Positions 9,497 to 18,259 of a stretch of 64,000 nt of DNA are shown here, piece by piece (positions within the stretch are counted from its first letter, which is position 1; each line of letters opens with the position of its first letter). The DNA lies in the NCBI RefSeq assembly GCF_000378105.1, contig NZ_KB899250.1, positions 62,001 through 126,000 of the forward strand, in the 5' to 3' direction. Under the pieces are notes generated by a model, which was not told the DNA's origin, made no database searches, and saw nothing but the letters and a program-made list of their open reading frames with translations. This stretch comes from Rubritalea marina DSM 17716 (GTDB lineage Bacteria > Verrucomicrobiota > Verrucomicrobiia > Verrucomicrobiales > Akkermansiaceae). A program made the translations under genes and the position numbers.

Positions 9497-9847
9497 TTAA
9501 GGTCTCGGCCTGATAGAGGAAACCATCAACACTTTATCAGCGCCAAAGACGAGCTCACGGGCAGCTCCATTGCTCACATGCACCAGCAGCACCCCGCCGA
9601 CCGCCTTCACCTCGCGCACCGCAATCCAGTCGTCCTCAAAGCCACTTTCCGGCCTAAAGATGATAAACTTCTCACCGGCGGGGAGCGCCCGACACGCTTG
9701 CTCAAATCCCTTAGCCAGCACCACCAGTTCATTGTCAAAGTCGATGGAAAAATTCGGTTTCAAAACATACGAGGGCCCCACCGCATAAGGATTGGCAAAC
9801 ACGCTCAAGCTCAGCCCAGCTGATAGAATTGTGATAAATAGTTTCAT
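9497..9847 (-). CDS. Small exported protein of unknown function
   Basis: 116 residues with a clear signal peptide (MKLFITILSAGLSLSVFA|NP). The mature part of about 98 residues has no recognised motif and no cysteines outside one (QACRAL), and is predicted to be mostly beta from its alternating hydrophobic pattern. It lies between the M16 peptidase (convergent) and the squalene synthase gene upstream on the same strand, 63 bases away. I do not recognise the family. Confidence 0.7.
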   Translation of the reverse strand: MKLFITILSAGLSLSVFANPYAVGPSYVLKPNFSIDFDNELVVLAKGFEQACRALPAGEKFIIFRPESGFEDDWIAVREVKAVGGVLLVHVSNGAARELVFGADKVLMVSSIRPRP

Positions 9848-9910
9848 GGATTACGACAGAGGTTGAAATCAAGGTCTAGCGTAACAAAGCCTATCGTATA
9901 ATAACAGAAC

Positions 9911-10831
9911 CTAATCCCACCACAGAGCACGCCACAAACATTGGCGCACCACCTTACGTGACACTTTCACTCCCGCTTCTAGATCCTCCCAGCTAGCCTC
10001 TTCTAGCAAATCAAGTGTCTCTCTAGCAATCAATGCGGGCAACACGGTGGCCACTTTACAGCGCCACGAACGCAGCGAGCTCGAGTAAGCTAGCCCAGAC
10101 TCCACATAGTCTCTAGCACGCGCGCGCCAGCGCTCGGCCTCATCCAGGATCAGCTGTTTATCGTTCATATCAGCCACTGGCAGGTAACAACGACCATTGG
10201 CAAAGTCCTCGGGAATGTCGCGCAAGATATTCACCAACTGCAGCCCAATTCCGTAATCCCCACCGAGTTCTTTCAGCTCTTCTGGCTCCAACCTCGAGAA
10301 ACGATACATCGACTGGATCCCGATCTCAGACCAGAACTCACCGACACAGCCAGCAACATGAAAGCAATATGACTCGAGTGCTTTTGAACTACTCAGTACC
10401 GATTGCGATTCGATGGAGAAATGCCGAATGTCCTGCATCTGCCCACGACAAATAAAGCCCAAGACGCGATCAATCGACTCGCGTTGCCAAGATGGCACCT
10501 GATCATACCAGGTAAAGACATCTGCCATCCGCTGCAGTAGCTGCTGTTCCTTCTCGTTGCTTTGATAGTGAATGAAATCATTTTCCAACAATTGTTGGAG
10601 CTTTACTCTCTCAGCCTGATCCCCCAGAGCATGAGTGAATCGATAAAGGCAATCTTCTCTCAGCTCAGCCGGCACCGCCGCAGTATCGGCAATCGTATCT
10701 GATGCCCTCGCCAGCAAATAGCCAAGTGCGATAGGCTGCCGCATCTTGGGGGGCAACAAACGAATCGTCAGATAGAAGGAACGCGACACCCCTTTCAACA
10801 CTGACTTACCGAGATCACTAGGCACTGGCAT
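9911..10831 (-). CDS. Squalene/phytoene synthase family protein
   Basis: 306 residues of a trans-prenyl head-to-head synthase. The first aspartate motif is ASDTIADT (D45-D49) after the family start SRSFYLTIRLLP; the second is NILRDIPEDFANGRCYLP at 201-218. These bind Mg-diphosphate, joining two farnesyl or geranylgeranyl diphosphates. The start SRSFYLTIRLLP and the second motif lean to squalene synthase, but phytoene or dehydrosqualene synthase cannot be ruled out from the sequence alone. There is no C-terminal membrane anchor. The HemW gene is divergent, 91 bases away. Squalene and carotenoids are known products of Rubritalea-type Verrucomicrobia. Confidence 0.85.
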   Translation of the reverse strand: MPVPSDLGKSVLKGVSRSFYLTIRLLPPKMRQPIALGYLLARASDTIADTAAVPAELREDCLYRFTHALGDQAERVKLQQLLENDFIHYQSNEKEQQLLQRMADVFTWYDQVPSWQRESIDRVLGFICRGQMQDIRHFSIESQSVLSSSKALESYCFHVAGCVGEFWSEIGIQSMYRFSRLEPEELKELGGDYGIGLQLVNILRDIPEDFANGRCYLPVADMNDKQLILDEAERWRARARDYVESGLAYSSSLRSWRCKVATVLPALIARETLDLLEEASWEDLEAGVKVSRKVVRQCLWRALWWD

Positions 10832-10922
10832 CGACCTATTGATACCTCAGATTCGCAATCTGGAAATAGAAATCGTCCCAATTCTCCTCTTCCATGCAAA
10901 TGAATCCTGAGCTGCTAGCAGG

Positions 10923-12101
10923 TTGCATTTGTCATTTCCAGACACTCTGCCTAGGCTCGGGAACCGCGCCATCCTCCATGGCCATCCTCACACCGTGCAA
11001 GTCTATCTCCATATTCCCTTCTGCCATCGCATCTGCCCGTATTGCTCGTTTTACAAGCACACACCGGGCAACACCGACATCAAGGCCTTCCTCGAAGCCC
11101 TACTGACCGAGGCCCGACACGCCACGCGTGACCAAGCCTTCCCGCAGCTCAGGACACTCTACTTTGGTGGAGGCACCCCCTCCATGCTATCTCCCACCCA
11201 CCTGCGCTTCCTCTTTGGCGAACTACGCAAGCTATTCGATTTCAGCCAAATCGAGGAACTCACCTTCGAAGCAAACCCTGCAACCTTCGACCTCAAGAAA
11301 GCACAGCTCTTCCGCGAACTAGGCGTCACCCGCATCTCTCTGGGAATCCAATCCTTTGATGACGCGGTACTCAAGACCCTGGGCCGCGAACATTCCGCCG
11401 CAGAAGCCCAAGAAGCCGTGCCCATCCTACGCGAAGCCGGGATTGCCCAAGTCAACATCGACCTGATGTTCTCAATTCCTGGTCAAAGCATCAACTCCTG
11501 GGAAAAGACCCTCGCTACCGCCATCGCACTCAAGCCCGACCACATCTCAGCCTACAACTTAACCTACGAGGAAGACACCGCCTTCATCGCAAAGCTCAGC
11601 AAGGGGGAATACCATGACGACCCTGAAACCAATGCCCGCTTCTTCAGCCTCGCTCACAACACCCTAAGCGCTGCCGGCTTCGACCACTACGAAACCTCCA
11701 ACTACGCAAAACGCAGCAGCTCCACCACTCGCTCCAGCCACAACAGCGGCTACTGGAAAGGCTCCAACTACCTGGGGCTCGGCCCCTCAGCCGTCTCGAC
11801 CATCGGTACCACCCGCTGGAAAAACCTCCCCGATACCGCCGGCTATATCAAACAAATCACCCATGTCGGCCACGCCAAAACCGAAATCGAAGAACTCAGC
11901 CGCGACGACCTACACCTAGAATACGTCGCCATGGCACTGCGCACCGCCGAAGGGCTCAGCCTAGAGCACCTCAGCTCCAATGAACGACAACGCGCCCAGC
12001 AAGTCGTGGATGGCGAACTAGCCACCCTACGCGACGGCCACTTGATTCTAACCCACCAAGGGCAACTCGTCACCGACTCGGTGATCGAGCACATCGTCTA
12101 G
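10923..12101 (+). CDS. hemW: Radical SAM heme chaperone HemW
   Basis: Up to 392 residues. The 4Fe-4S motif CHRICPYC (CX3CX2C) comes right after VYLHIPF, then YFGGGTPS, ANPATFD, GVTRISLGIQSF and SAYNLTYEEDT, which together are diagnostic for HemW rather than HemN. HemW inserts heme into respiratory enzymes. The start is uncertain: TTG 10923 gives 24 residues before the usual beginning, and GTG 10995 gives MQVYLHIPFC, which is closer to normal family length; neither has a strong ribosome binding site. It converges with the SpoU methyltransferase gene with 8 bases between. Confidence 0.87.
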   Translation: MHLSFPDTLPRLGNRAILHGHPHTVQVYLHIPFCHRICPYCSFYKHTPGNTDIKAFLEALLTEARHATRDQAFPQLRTLYFGGGTPSMLSPTHLRFLFGELRKLFDFSQIEELTFEANPATFDLKKAQLFRELGVTRISLGIQSFDDAVLKTLGREHSAAEAQEAVPILREAGIAQVNIDLMFSIPGQSINSWEKTLATAIALKPDHISAYNLTYEEDTAFIAKLSKGEYHDDPETNARFFSLAHNTLSAAGFDHYETSNYAKRSSSTTRSSHNSGYWKGSNYLGLGPSAVSTIGTTRWKNLPDTAGYIKQITHVGHAKTEIEELSRDDLHLEYVAMALRTAEGLSLEHLSSNERQRAQQVVDGELATLRDGHLILTHQGQLVTDSVIEHIV

Positions 12102-12109
12102 CCCCCGTG

Positions 12110-12685
12110 CTATTGACCGCGCTGACGCACCGCCTCATACAGGCAAACTCCCGTGGCCACACTCACATTGAGGCAGTCCACCTTGCCCGCCATCGGGATC
12201 TGAATCAACAGATCACAATTTTCCTCGGTCAGCCGGCGCATGCCATCCCCCTCAGCCCCCATGACGATACCGACACCGCCCTTGAGATCCATATCGTAGA
12301 GTGATTGCGTCGCCTTATCCGAAGTCCCGATCAGCCACACACCGTGGTCGTTCTGTAGCTTCTTCATCGTCCTAGCAAGGTTCGTAACACGCACAAACGG
12401 CACCGTAGAAGCCGCGCCCACAGCCACCCGCTGCACCGTTTCAGTGAGACCCACGGACTTGTCTTTTGGCGCGATCACCGCCGCCACTCCCGCGCCATCC
12501 GCAGTGCGTAAAATCGCACCCAAATTATGCGGATCGGTCACACAATCCAAGACCACCAAAAGCGGGTTCGGCTTGTGTTCTAAAATCGCATCAAGGGCAT
12601 CCTCACCCTTGGCTAAGCCACCGCCACCTTTGTTGTAGACATGCTTATTCTCTCTGGCTTGGCCTTCATTTCCTCGTTTGCGCAT
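12110..12685 (-). CDS. SpoU/TrmH family rRNA 2'-O-methyltransferase (RlmB-like, short)
   Basis: 191 residues from ATG 12685. The SPOUT knot motifs are present: [18 protein letters not shown] (motif 1), [20 protein letters not shown] (motif 2) and [22 protein letters not shown] (motif 3, interrupted by normal residues), as in the 23S rRNA Gm2251 enzyme RlmB and tRNA enzyme TrmH. The N-terminal L30e-like substrate domain of RlmB is missing; only a basic tail ([14 protein letters not shown]) precedes the catalytic domain. A GTG at 12733 would add 16 residues without restoring that domain. The exact RNA target is therefore open. Confidence 0.83.
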   Translation of the reverse strand: MRKRGNEGQARENKHVYNKGGGGLAKGEDALDAILEHKPNPLLVVLDCVTDPHNLGAILRTADGAGVAAVIAPKDKSVGLTETVQRVAVGAASTVPFVRVTNLARTMKKLQNDHGVWLIGTSDKATQSLYDMDLKGGVGIVMGAEGDGMRRLTEENCDLLIQIPMAGKVDCLNVSVATGVCLYEAVRQRGQ

Positions 12686-12787
12686 GCGCGCATTATGTCC
12701 AAATCCACCCTCGGTGCAAGCGCACTTCACCACAGCTCAAAAAAGTTCTCATGGTTGCCAGATCCAAGATCTACGTTAGACTAGGGC

Positions 12788-13156
12788 ATGGCTCTTCCCG
12801 CAGTTGTCACCATCCTACCGAAGCTTTTACCAGCCGCGAAATTCGCATACGAACATCGCGACAAGGCCCTCACCTTGTGGACCGAAATACAAAAACGCCG
12901 CAAAAAGCAACCCACCCTCACGGAGTCCAATAGCCCCGAACCACTCAGCGCCGATCAACAAATCGCTCGCCTGCAAAAACGCGTCCAGCAAAACGACGAA
13001 CTCCTCAACCAACAATCCGAACTCATCGCACAAATGGCAGGCGACCTCGCTGAACTCAGCACCTTGTGCAATAAAATGCGCATCCGACTTCAGTGGATCC
13101 GAGGGGTCAGCCTCATCGCCATCATCAGCACCATCATCTATTGGATCGTCAGCTAG
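12788..13156 (+). CDS. Small coiled-coil protein with C-terminal membrane anchor
   Basis: 122 residues: a short hydrophobic start (ALPAVVTILPKLLPAAKF), a basic stretch, a predicted coiled coil at about 53-95 (DQQIARLQKRVQQNDELLN), and a C-terminal transmembrane helix (GVSLIAIISTIIYWIVS) with only one or two residues after it. The topology is that of a tail-anchored protein with the coil in the cytoplasm. Unknown function. Two further tail-anchored coiled-coil proteins occur at 26421 and 27075. Confidence 0.65.
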   Translation: MALPAVVTILPKLLPAAKFAYEHRDKALTLWTEIQKRRKKQPTLTESNSPEPLSADQQIARLQKRVQQNDELLNQQSELIAQMAGDLAELSTLCNKMRIRLQWIRGVSLIAIISTIIYWIVS

Positions 13157-13187
13157 CACACTCGCTACCACCAACAATACTGACCAC

Positions 13188-13222
13188 AAAAAAACTGGCA
13201 TGCGCTCTCACACATGCCAGTT
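13188..13222 (-). terminator. Rho-independent terminator of the thrS-infC transcript
   Basis: Read on the minus strand, a perfect 10-bp stem (AACTGGCATG/CATGCCAGTT) around a 10-base loop runs into a run of seven T. It sits 40 bases after the infC stop. Confidence 0.9.
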
Positions 13223-13262
13223 GGAAATTGCTAGATAAAGAATCTAGAGCTATCTCAGACGA

Positions 13263-13907
13263 TTACTCGTCATCTTCGGCGAACTCTTCTTCCTCTCCGT
13301 CGTCATCCAAATCCTCATCTTCTTCCTCGAGCTGGCTATCATCTACCAAGAACTTACGCACGCGCTGTTCTTTAGGAAGCGGTGAAAGCAACATACTAAC
13401 TGCTCTACCTGCTAGTCGTGGCTTCTGATCCAGATTCGCCATTCCACTCAGGTCTTCGGCAACGCGCTGGAGAACAACAAATCCAAGATCCTTGTGCGCA
13501 TTCTCACGCCCACGGAACTGAAGCTGAACTTTCACCTTGTTGCCTTCTTCTAGAAATTTTTCAATCCGAGCACACTTCAAGTTGTAGTCATGATCCTCCG
13601 TGCGCACACGGAACTTCACTTCCTTCATCTTGGTAGTACTCTTCGGCTTACTCTTTTTGAGCTTGGATTGCTCATACTTGTATTTGCCATAATCACACAC
13701 CTTGCAAACTGGTGGATCAGCTTTCGAAGCGATCTCCACAAGGTCTAAGCCGATGCTCTTTGCTTTGGATACGGCTTCGCGGCTACTCATCACTCCGATG
13801 AGTTCACCTTTATCAGTAACAACTCGCACCTTTGGTGCGCGGATGTACTCGTTCACACGAGTCATGTCGCGACGGTTGTTTCTTTTGTATGGCTTCTTTG
13901 TTGCTAT
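13263..13907 (-). CDS. infC: Translation initiation factor IF-3 with AUA start codon
   Basis: IF-3 binds the 30S subunit, blocks early 50S joining and rejects wrong start codons. The core is plain: VNEYIRAPKVRVV, ELIGVMSSREAV, DYGKYKYEQSK and KVKVQLQFRGRE. An ATG exists at 13865, but the frame continues upstream as ATA GCA ACA AAG..., giving a basic start (ATKKPYKRNNRRDM) like other IF-3 N termini. The ATA at 13905-13907 sits 8 bases after GGAGG, the best ribosome binding site in the region; the ATG has none. With this start the protein has 214 residues. infC genes typically start at rare codons because IF-3 represses its own synthesis. The C terminus carries an unusual acidic tail of about 25 residues, almost all Asp and Glu. 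It follows thrS by 67 bases. Confidence 0.88.
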   Translation of the reverse strand: MATKKPYKRNNRRDMTRVNEYIRAPKVRVVTDKGELIGVMSSREAVSKAKSIGLDLVEIASKADPPVCKVCDYGKYKYEQSKLKKSKPKSTTKMKEVKFRVRTEDHDYNLKCARIEKFLEEGNKVKVQLQFRGRENAHKDLGFVVLQRVAEDLSGMANLDQKPRLAGRAVSMLLSPLPKEQRVRKFLVDDSQLEEEDEDLDDDGEEEEFAEDDE

Positions 13908-13920
13908 TTTTCTATCCTCC
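13905..13920 (-). promoter_or_regulatory. Ribosome binding site and AUA start deciding the infC start
   Basis: Minus-strand sequence GGAGG (13916-13920) followed after 8 bases by ATA (13905-13907). Spacing is ideal. The combination of a strong Shine-Dalgarno and a non-AUG codon is the classic device by which IF-3 level controls its own translation. Confidence 0.75.
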
Positions 13921-13974
13921 TAATTGGTTGGTATTGTGATACTTTGGTTCGTAAATATCAGACGATTGTTGGGC

Positions 13975-15855
13975 TTAAAGACTGCGATTTTTAAGCTCTT
14001 CGTTCAATTGATTGATGAAATCGTCTAACGATTGAGTACCCAAGTTTTCACGATCTCTATGACGAACAGAAACAGAATCGGTTTCGGCTTCTTGAGCGCC
14101 AATGACCAGCATATAAGGCACGCGGTCTAATCTGGCAAGGCGAATCTTAGCACCAAGCTTCTCTGAAGCGCGATCCACACTCACACGAGTACCAATATCA
14201 GCCAGGCGCTTGGCAGCAGCCTCAGCATGTTCGATGAATTTATCAGACAGCGGCAGCACCCTGACTTGCTCAGGAGCAAGCCAAGTAGGGAACTTCCCTT
14301 CAAAATGCTCGATCAGCAGCCCAACGAAGCGTTCTAACGAGCCAAAGGGAGCACGGTGAATCATGACTGGGCGGTGGCGGTTGTTGTCAGCCCCCACATA
14401 GGTGAGGTCAAAACGCTCCGGTAAGTTAAAGTCTAACTGCACGGTACCGAGCTGCCAGTCGCGACCGATCACATCCTTGACCACAAAGTCAATCTTCGGC
14501 CCATAGAAGGCGGCTTCACCGAGTTCTACAGTGTAATCCACACCGAGGTGCTCTACGGCCTTCTGCAGTGATGCCTCTGCTTTATCCCACACGTCGCGCG
14601 TGCCCACATACTTGTCGGAATCAGGATCTGAGAAGGAAAGGCGCACACGGTAGTCTTCCATGCCAAGCGTGCTCAACACCTTCTTCACAAGGTCGAGACA
14701 GCTTGCAATCTCATCGTCCACCTGGTCAGGCGTGCAAAAGATGTGGGCATCGTCTTGAGTGAAGCCACGCACACGTGTCATCCCGCCGAGCTCACCGGAT
14801 TGCTCCCAGCGATACACCGTGCCGAACTCAGCCAAACGCACCGGTAGGTCGCGGTAGCTGTGTGGGTCGCTATCGTAAATCTTAATGTGGTGCGGGCAAT
14901 TCATAGGCCTGAGCATGTAGCCCTCGATCTCGCCAGTAGAAAGGCCATTGGTCAGCGTCGAGCAACTCGCATTCTCATCCGAAAGCTTTTCCAAGGTATC
15001 GCGCTCAGCAATCGCTGGAAACTGGCTCTCTTGATAGTACGGAAAGTGGCCTGAAGTACGATACAAGTCGAGCTTACCAATGTGTGGAGTGTACACCTGG
15101 CTGTAGCCCTGGCGGTCGAGCTCCTCAGTGATGAAGTCTTGGAGCGAACGTCGAACCAGCGCCCCCTTAGGCTTCCAGAGAATAAGTCCCTGCCCCACGG
15201 CCTCGTCGATCGTGAAGAGCCCCAAGTCTTTTCCAAGGCGGCGGTGGTCGCGCTTCTTCGCTTCCTCCAAGGCTTCAAGGTGCTCGTTGAGCTCAGTCTT
15301 ATTCTTGAAACAAGTCCCGTAGACTCGCTGCAAGCTCTCTCTGTCCTTGTCACCTTTGTAAAAGGCTGATGCCACAGACATCACCTTGAATGCCTTACAA
15401 TTCCCCGTGCGACCAACGTGGGGCCCAGCACACAGGTCGATAAAATCGTTATTCTGGAACAAGGAAATCTCTTCGTCCTCAGGAATGTCGTTGAGCAGGT
15501 CTACCTTAAACTTCGATGCCTCACCACGCTCAGCAATCGCACCGAGGCGACCAGATTGCGCCATCTCAAGCGCCTCATCGCGGCTCACCACAGTCTTCTC
15601 AAATGGTGAATTTTCTTTCACTACCTTCTTCATCTCCGCCTCAATCTTCGCAAAATCGTCCGGAGTGATACGGTGCTGCAATTCAATGTCATAGTAGAAT
15701 CCATTCTCCACTGGAGGACCACCAGCAAGCTGAGCATCTGGCCAGATACGCGTGATCGCCGTCGCCAACACATGGGCACAAGAATGGCGCAAACGTTCCA
15801 AGTCACTCATCTGGTGACGTTCCTCAAGCGATTTTCTCTGTTTCGTATCTGACAT
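13975..15855 (-). CDS. thrS: Threonyl-tRNA synthetase without TGS domain
   Basis: 626 residues. It starts nearly directly with the editing domain (LRHSCAHVLATAI, His of HxxxH near residue 24-28) and lacks the usual N-terminal TGS domain of about 60 residues. The catalytic core has YMLRPMNCPHH with the zinc-binding Cys, motif 2 LAEFGTVYRWEQSGELGG, and motif 3 MIHRAPFGSLERFVGLLIEH at about 500. The anticodon domain follows to the end. Charges tRNA-Thr and deacylates Ser-tRNA-Thr. The thrS-infC order is common in bacteria and suggests one transcript ending at 13188. Confidence 0.94.
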   Translation of the reverse strand: MSDTKQRKSLEERHQMSDLERLRHSCAHVLATAITRIWPDAQLAGGPPVENGFYYDIELQHRITPDDFAKIEAEMKKVVKENSPFEKTVVSRDEALEMAQSGRLGAIAERGEASKFKVDLLNDIPEDEEISLFQNNDFIDLCAGPHVGRTGNCKAFKVMSVASAFYKGDKDRESLQRVYGTCFKNKTELNEHLEALEEAKKRDHRRLGKDLGLFTIDEAVGQGLILWKPKGALVRRSLQDFITEELDRQGYSQVYTPHIGKLDLYRTSGHFPYYQESQFPAIAERDTLEKLSDENASCSTLTNGLSTGEIEGYMLRPMNCPHHIKIYDSDPHSYRDLPVRLAEFGTVYRWEQSGELGGMTRVRGFTQDDAHIFCTPDQVDDEIASCLDLVKKVLSTLGMEDYRVRLSFSDPDSDKYVGTRDVWDKAEASLQKAVEHLGVDYTVELGEAAFYGPKIDFVVKDVIGRDWQLGTVQLDFNLPERFDLTYVGADNNRHRPVMIHRAPFGSLERFVGLLIEHFEGKFPTWLAPEQVRVLPLSDKFIEHAEAAAKRLADIGTRVSVDRASEKLGAKIRLARLDRVPYMLVIGAQEAETDSVSVRHRDRENLGTQSLDDFINQLNEELKNRSL

Positions 15856-16098
15856 TGCACCGCTTTCTCAACATTCCAGCCCGCTTTTTGCAACTCAATT
15901 TTGTTCTGATCCACCTCTTGTCACCAGCACCATCCAGCCAAAGTCTCAGCCACAACAACACCAACACACGCCATCTACTTGTATGGCTGACGCAAATTGT
16001 AATTATGAATGCCGCACCCATAAATTGAGCCAAAGGTCAGACCTGAGTACTGTTCTTCAGCTAAAAACCGTTTAGCCAACACAGTTAAATACACAATA

Positions 16099-16869
16099 AT
16101 GATGAAAAAACTAATCCCTACAGCAACTCTCCTCGTGAGCGCCTCGATCGCCCAGGCTGCCTCGCTGGTTCAGACAACCCTGACTTTAACAGATAACGAG
16201 AATGACACTCCGCCAGAAACTTATGTTTCGGTCAAAAGTGGAGCTGAATACTATGGCGGAACAATTGGTGGGTCCGTGTCACAGACGGCATTCAATAGCC
16301 CTGTCCAAGGCTATTCATTCTTCAATGCTGGTGGGGGGAGTAGCAATGAATATGCTACTTCAGGCGGCTACGTCTCTAATATCACCCTTACTGACGTATC
16401 TGGCACCGGCCAAAAGAGCTATATCAACCTATACACGACGAACAATCCGAATGTCTCAGGCACATTCGACGGAACAGCCAATTTCAGCTCGCATACCGAT
16501 GCTGTGGCTCGAATGGTTACAGGAGAGGTTGATGTCTCATCGTTCACTTCAGGCTCTGTCTACTTCTTTTTCGGAACATTTCAAGACGCTGCTCGCGTGA
16601 CTGCCACGCTTTCTGGCTCAGGTGGCCCTGACATTGTAATTGCTGGTGATGATCTCACAACAACGGGCTACGCAATGACACAATTTGATTTTGATACCTC
16701 GGGTGGCTATGACACCTTGTCTTTTGAGTACTTGAATGACGACAATGATGCCACCCCTGGTTCCCGAGCTAGATTTTCTGGCCTTGTCATCACGGCAGTT
16801 CCCGAACCAACCAGCGCCTCTCTGTTAAGCATTGGTATGACCACACTTCTTATTCGCCGCCGTCGATAG
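16099..16869 (+). CDS. PEP-CTERM sorting domain protein
   Basis: 256 residues with a signal peptide (MMKKLIPTATLLVSASIAQA|A), a Ser/Thr/Gly-rich beta-type middle and the exosortase sorting tail at the end: VPEPTSASLLSIGMTTLLIRRRR, that is PEP motif, hydrophobic helix, then arginines (the tail is 23 residues, shown in two parts: VPEPTSASLL and SIGMTTLLIRRRR). Such proteins are cut by exosortase (EpsH/XrtA type) and carried to the surface or into exopolysaccharide. No exosortase is in this window. The upstream region has an inverted repeat but no clear promoter. A strong terminator follows at 16898. Confidence 0.88.
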   Translation: MMKKLIPTATLLVSASIAQAASLVQTTLTLTDNENDTPPETYVSVKSGAEYYGGTIGGSVSQTAFNSPVQGYSFFNAGGGSSNEYATSGGYVSNITLTDVSGTGQKSYINLYTTNNPNVSGTFDGTANFSSHTDAVARMVTGEVDVSSFTSGSVYFFFGTFQDAARVTATLSGSGGPDIVIAGDDLTTTGYAMTQFDFDTSGGYDTLSFEYLNDDNDATPGSRARFSGLVITAVPEPTSASLLSIGMTTLLIRRRR

Positions 16870-16897
16870 ACTGAGAAGTTTTCACGCTATACATTCA

Positions 16898-16925
16898 AAA
16901 GCACGCTCACAAAGCGTGCTTTTTT
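16898..16925 (+). terminator. Rho-independent terminator after the PEP-CTERM gene
   Basis: Ten-bp stem AAAGCACGCT/AGCGTGCTTT with a 5-base loop, continuing into T residues. Confidence 0.9.
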
Positions 16926-16997
16926 GTAGTTAGATTTTTTAAATGACATTCTCAGAAAAAGGTGAGTGGGGTGAGAGTATTGAAAGTGAGCCTAAGG

Positions 16998-18128
16998 TCA
17001 TTCATCAGGCGTCGCCTGCTTGTCTTTGAGGCCGAGGACAGCATGAAAGGCAGGTTTTGCTTTGCCGGCTCTGTCGAACAGCAACGGATAACTGATCCGG
17101 CCCTTGATGGGCCAGTTGTTGAGCCAAGAGTACTTGTCCGTTGTCCCCCAGAAGGTGACTCGCTTGATCTTATCCTTGTGCTTGAGAAACAACTGAAAGA
17201 GATCCGCATAGCGTTTGGCCAGTTCCTGTTGCCTGGCCTCAGGTAACCCGTCGCGATATGGGTCCATACGCGCGTCGCCTACCAGGCGTTTGGCAACATC
17301 AGCACCCCACATGCCTTCCTTTCGAGGCAACATATCAATATCAAGCTCGGTAATATGGACACCCACACCCGCCTCTGAAAAGGCGATGATGCTGGCCTCG
17401 ATTTCCGAAATAGAAGGCCCCTTCTTGGACCAATGGCCTTGCAGGCCAACACCGTCAATTAGCACGCCCTTTTCTTTGAGTTCTCGGACCATTCTGACGA
17501 CGGCGTCCCTCTTACCTTTTCCCGTCATCGAGTAGTCGTTGTAGATCAACTCCACGCCCTCGGGCAGTTCTTCCTCAGCGATGCGGAATGCCTGTTCGAT
17601 GAAATCACTGCCAATGATACGAGTCCACTGGCTGTCACGGAGCTTGCCGCTGCCCATAAAGGATTCATTGACCACATCCCAGGCCTGGATCCTAGTTCCA
17701 TAGCGCTTTGATACATGTCTCACCCGTTCACGCATCCGCCTCAGAAGCTCCGCGCGGTCTACGGTTTCCCCCTTCTCGTCTAAAAAGACCCATTTCGGTG
17801 TCTGATTATGCCAGAACAAGACATGGCCAACGACATACATCTTGTTCTCCGTACCAAACTTCACATAGGCATCAGCCGTTTCATGGTTGTACACGCCAGG
17901 CTCAGGATTGAAGGAACCCCACTTCAGCATATTGCATGATGAAACGCTGCTGAACTGACCAGCCACCATGTTCAAAGTGGCAAACGTCTCCTCCTCAAAC
18001 AAAGGCTTCGAGATCGCAGCGCCAATCAAAAAATCACCTTTGAAGGCCTGCTTCAAGGTCGGCTGACCACTCTGTTCTCCGTAACTGTGTGTGACCAGTA
18101 GCAATATAGCAATTAGCATGATTCTCAT
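16998..18128 (-). CDS. Endo-1,4-beta-xylanase, GH10 family
   Basis: 376 residues from ATG 18128, which has AGGAG seven bases upstream and begins a signal peptide (MRIMLIAILLLVTHSYG). GH10 hallmarks: GAAISKP, KWGSFNPEPG, GHVLFWHNQTP, acid/base Glu in WDVVNES (near 155), and nucleophile Glu in VHITELDID (near 261), with the late WGTTDKYSWL. It hydrolyses internal beta-1,4 bonds of xylan outside the inner membrane. No carbohydrate-binding module and no other xylan genes nearby, so it may be a lone scavenging enzyme. An upstream GTG/other start would put 12 extra residues before the signal peptide. Confidence 0.93.
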   Translation of the reverse strand: MRIMLIAILLLVTHSYGEQSGQPTLKQAFKGDFLIGAAISKPLFEEETFATLNMVAGQFSSVSSCNMLKWGSFNPEPGVYNHETADAYVKFGTENKMYVVGHVLFWHNQTPKWVFLDEKGETVDRAELLRRMRERVRHVSKRYGTRIQAWDVVNESFMGSGKLRDSQWTRIIGSDFIEQAFRIAEEELPEGVELIYNDYSMTGKGKRDAVVRMVRELKEKGVLIDGVGLQGHWSKKGPSISEIEASIIAFSEAGVGVHITELDIDMLPRKEGMWGADVAKRLVGDARMDPYRDGLPEARQQELAKRYADLFQLFLKHKDKIKRVTFWGTTDKYSWLNNWPIKGRISYPLLFDRAGKAKPAFHAVLGLKDKQATPDE

Positions 18129-18259
18129 TCGAGGTCTCCTATGTACGAACGTAAAGCACACCAATCACTGAACTCTCAGCGCGCTTTGTTTTTTGGTTAA
18201 TGTTTGGATTGGAAATTGGCTCGCTTCTCGACGGTGAGGGGATCGGGTGCAGCGTATTG

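Noticed and set aside
10894-11106. Open frame overlapping the start of HemW
   Set aside because: No family signal and it lies in another frame over the HemW N terminus.
15856-16098. Sigma-54 promoter before the first PEP-CTERM gene
   Set aside because: No TGGCAC with GG-N10-GC spacing; the closest match (TATGGCTGACGC) does not fit.
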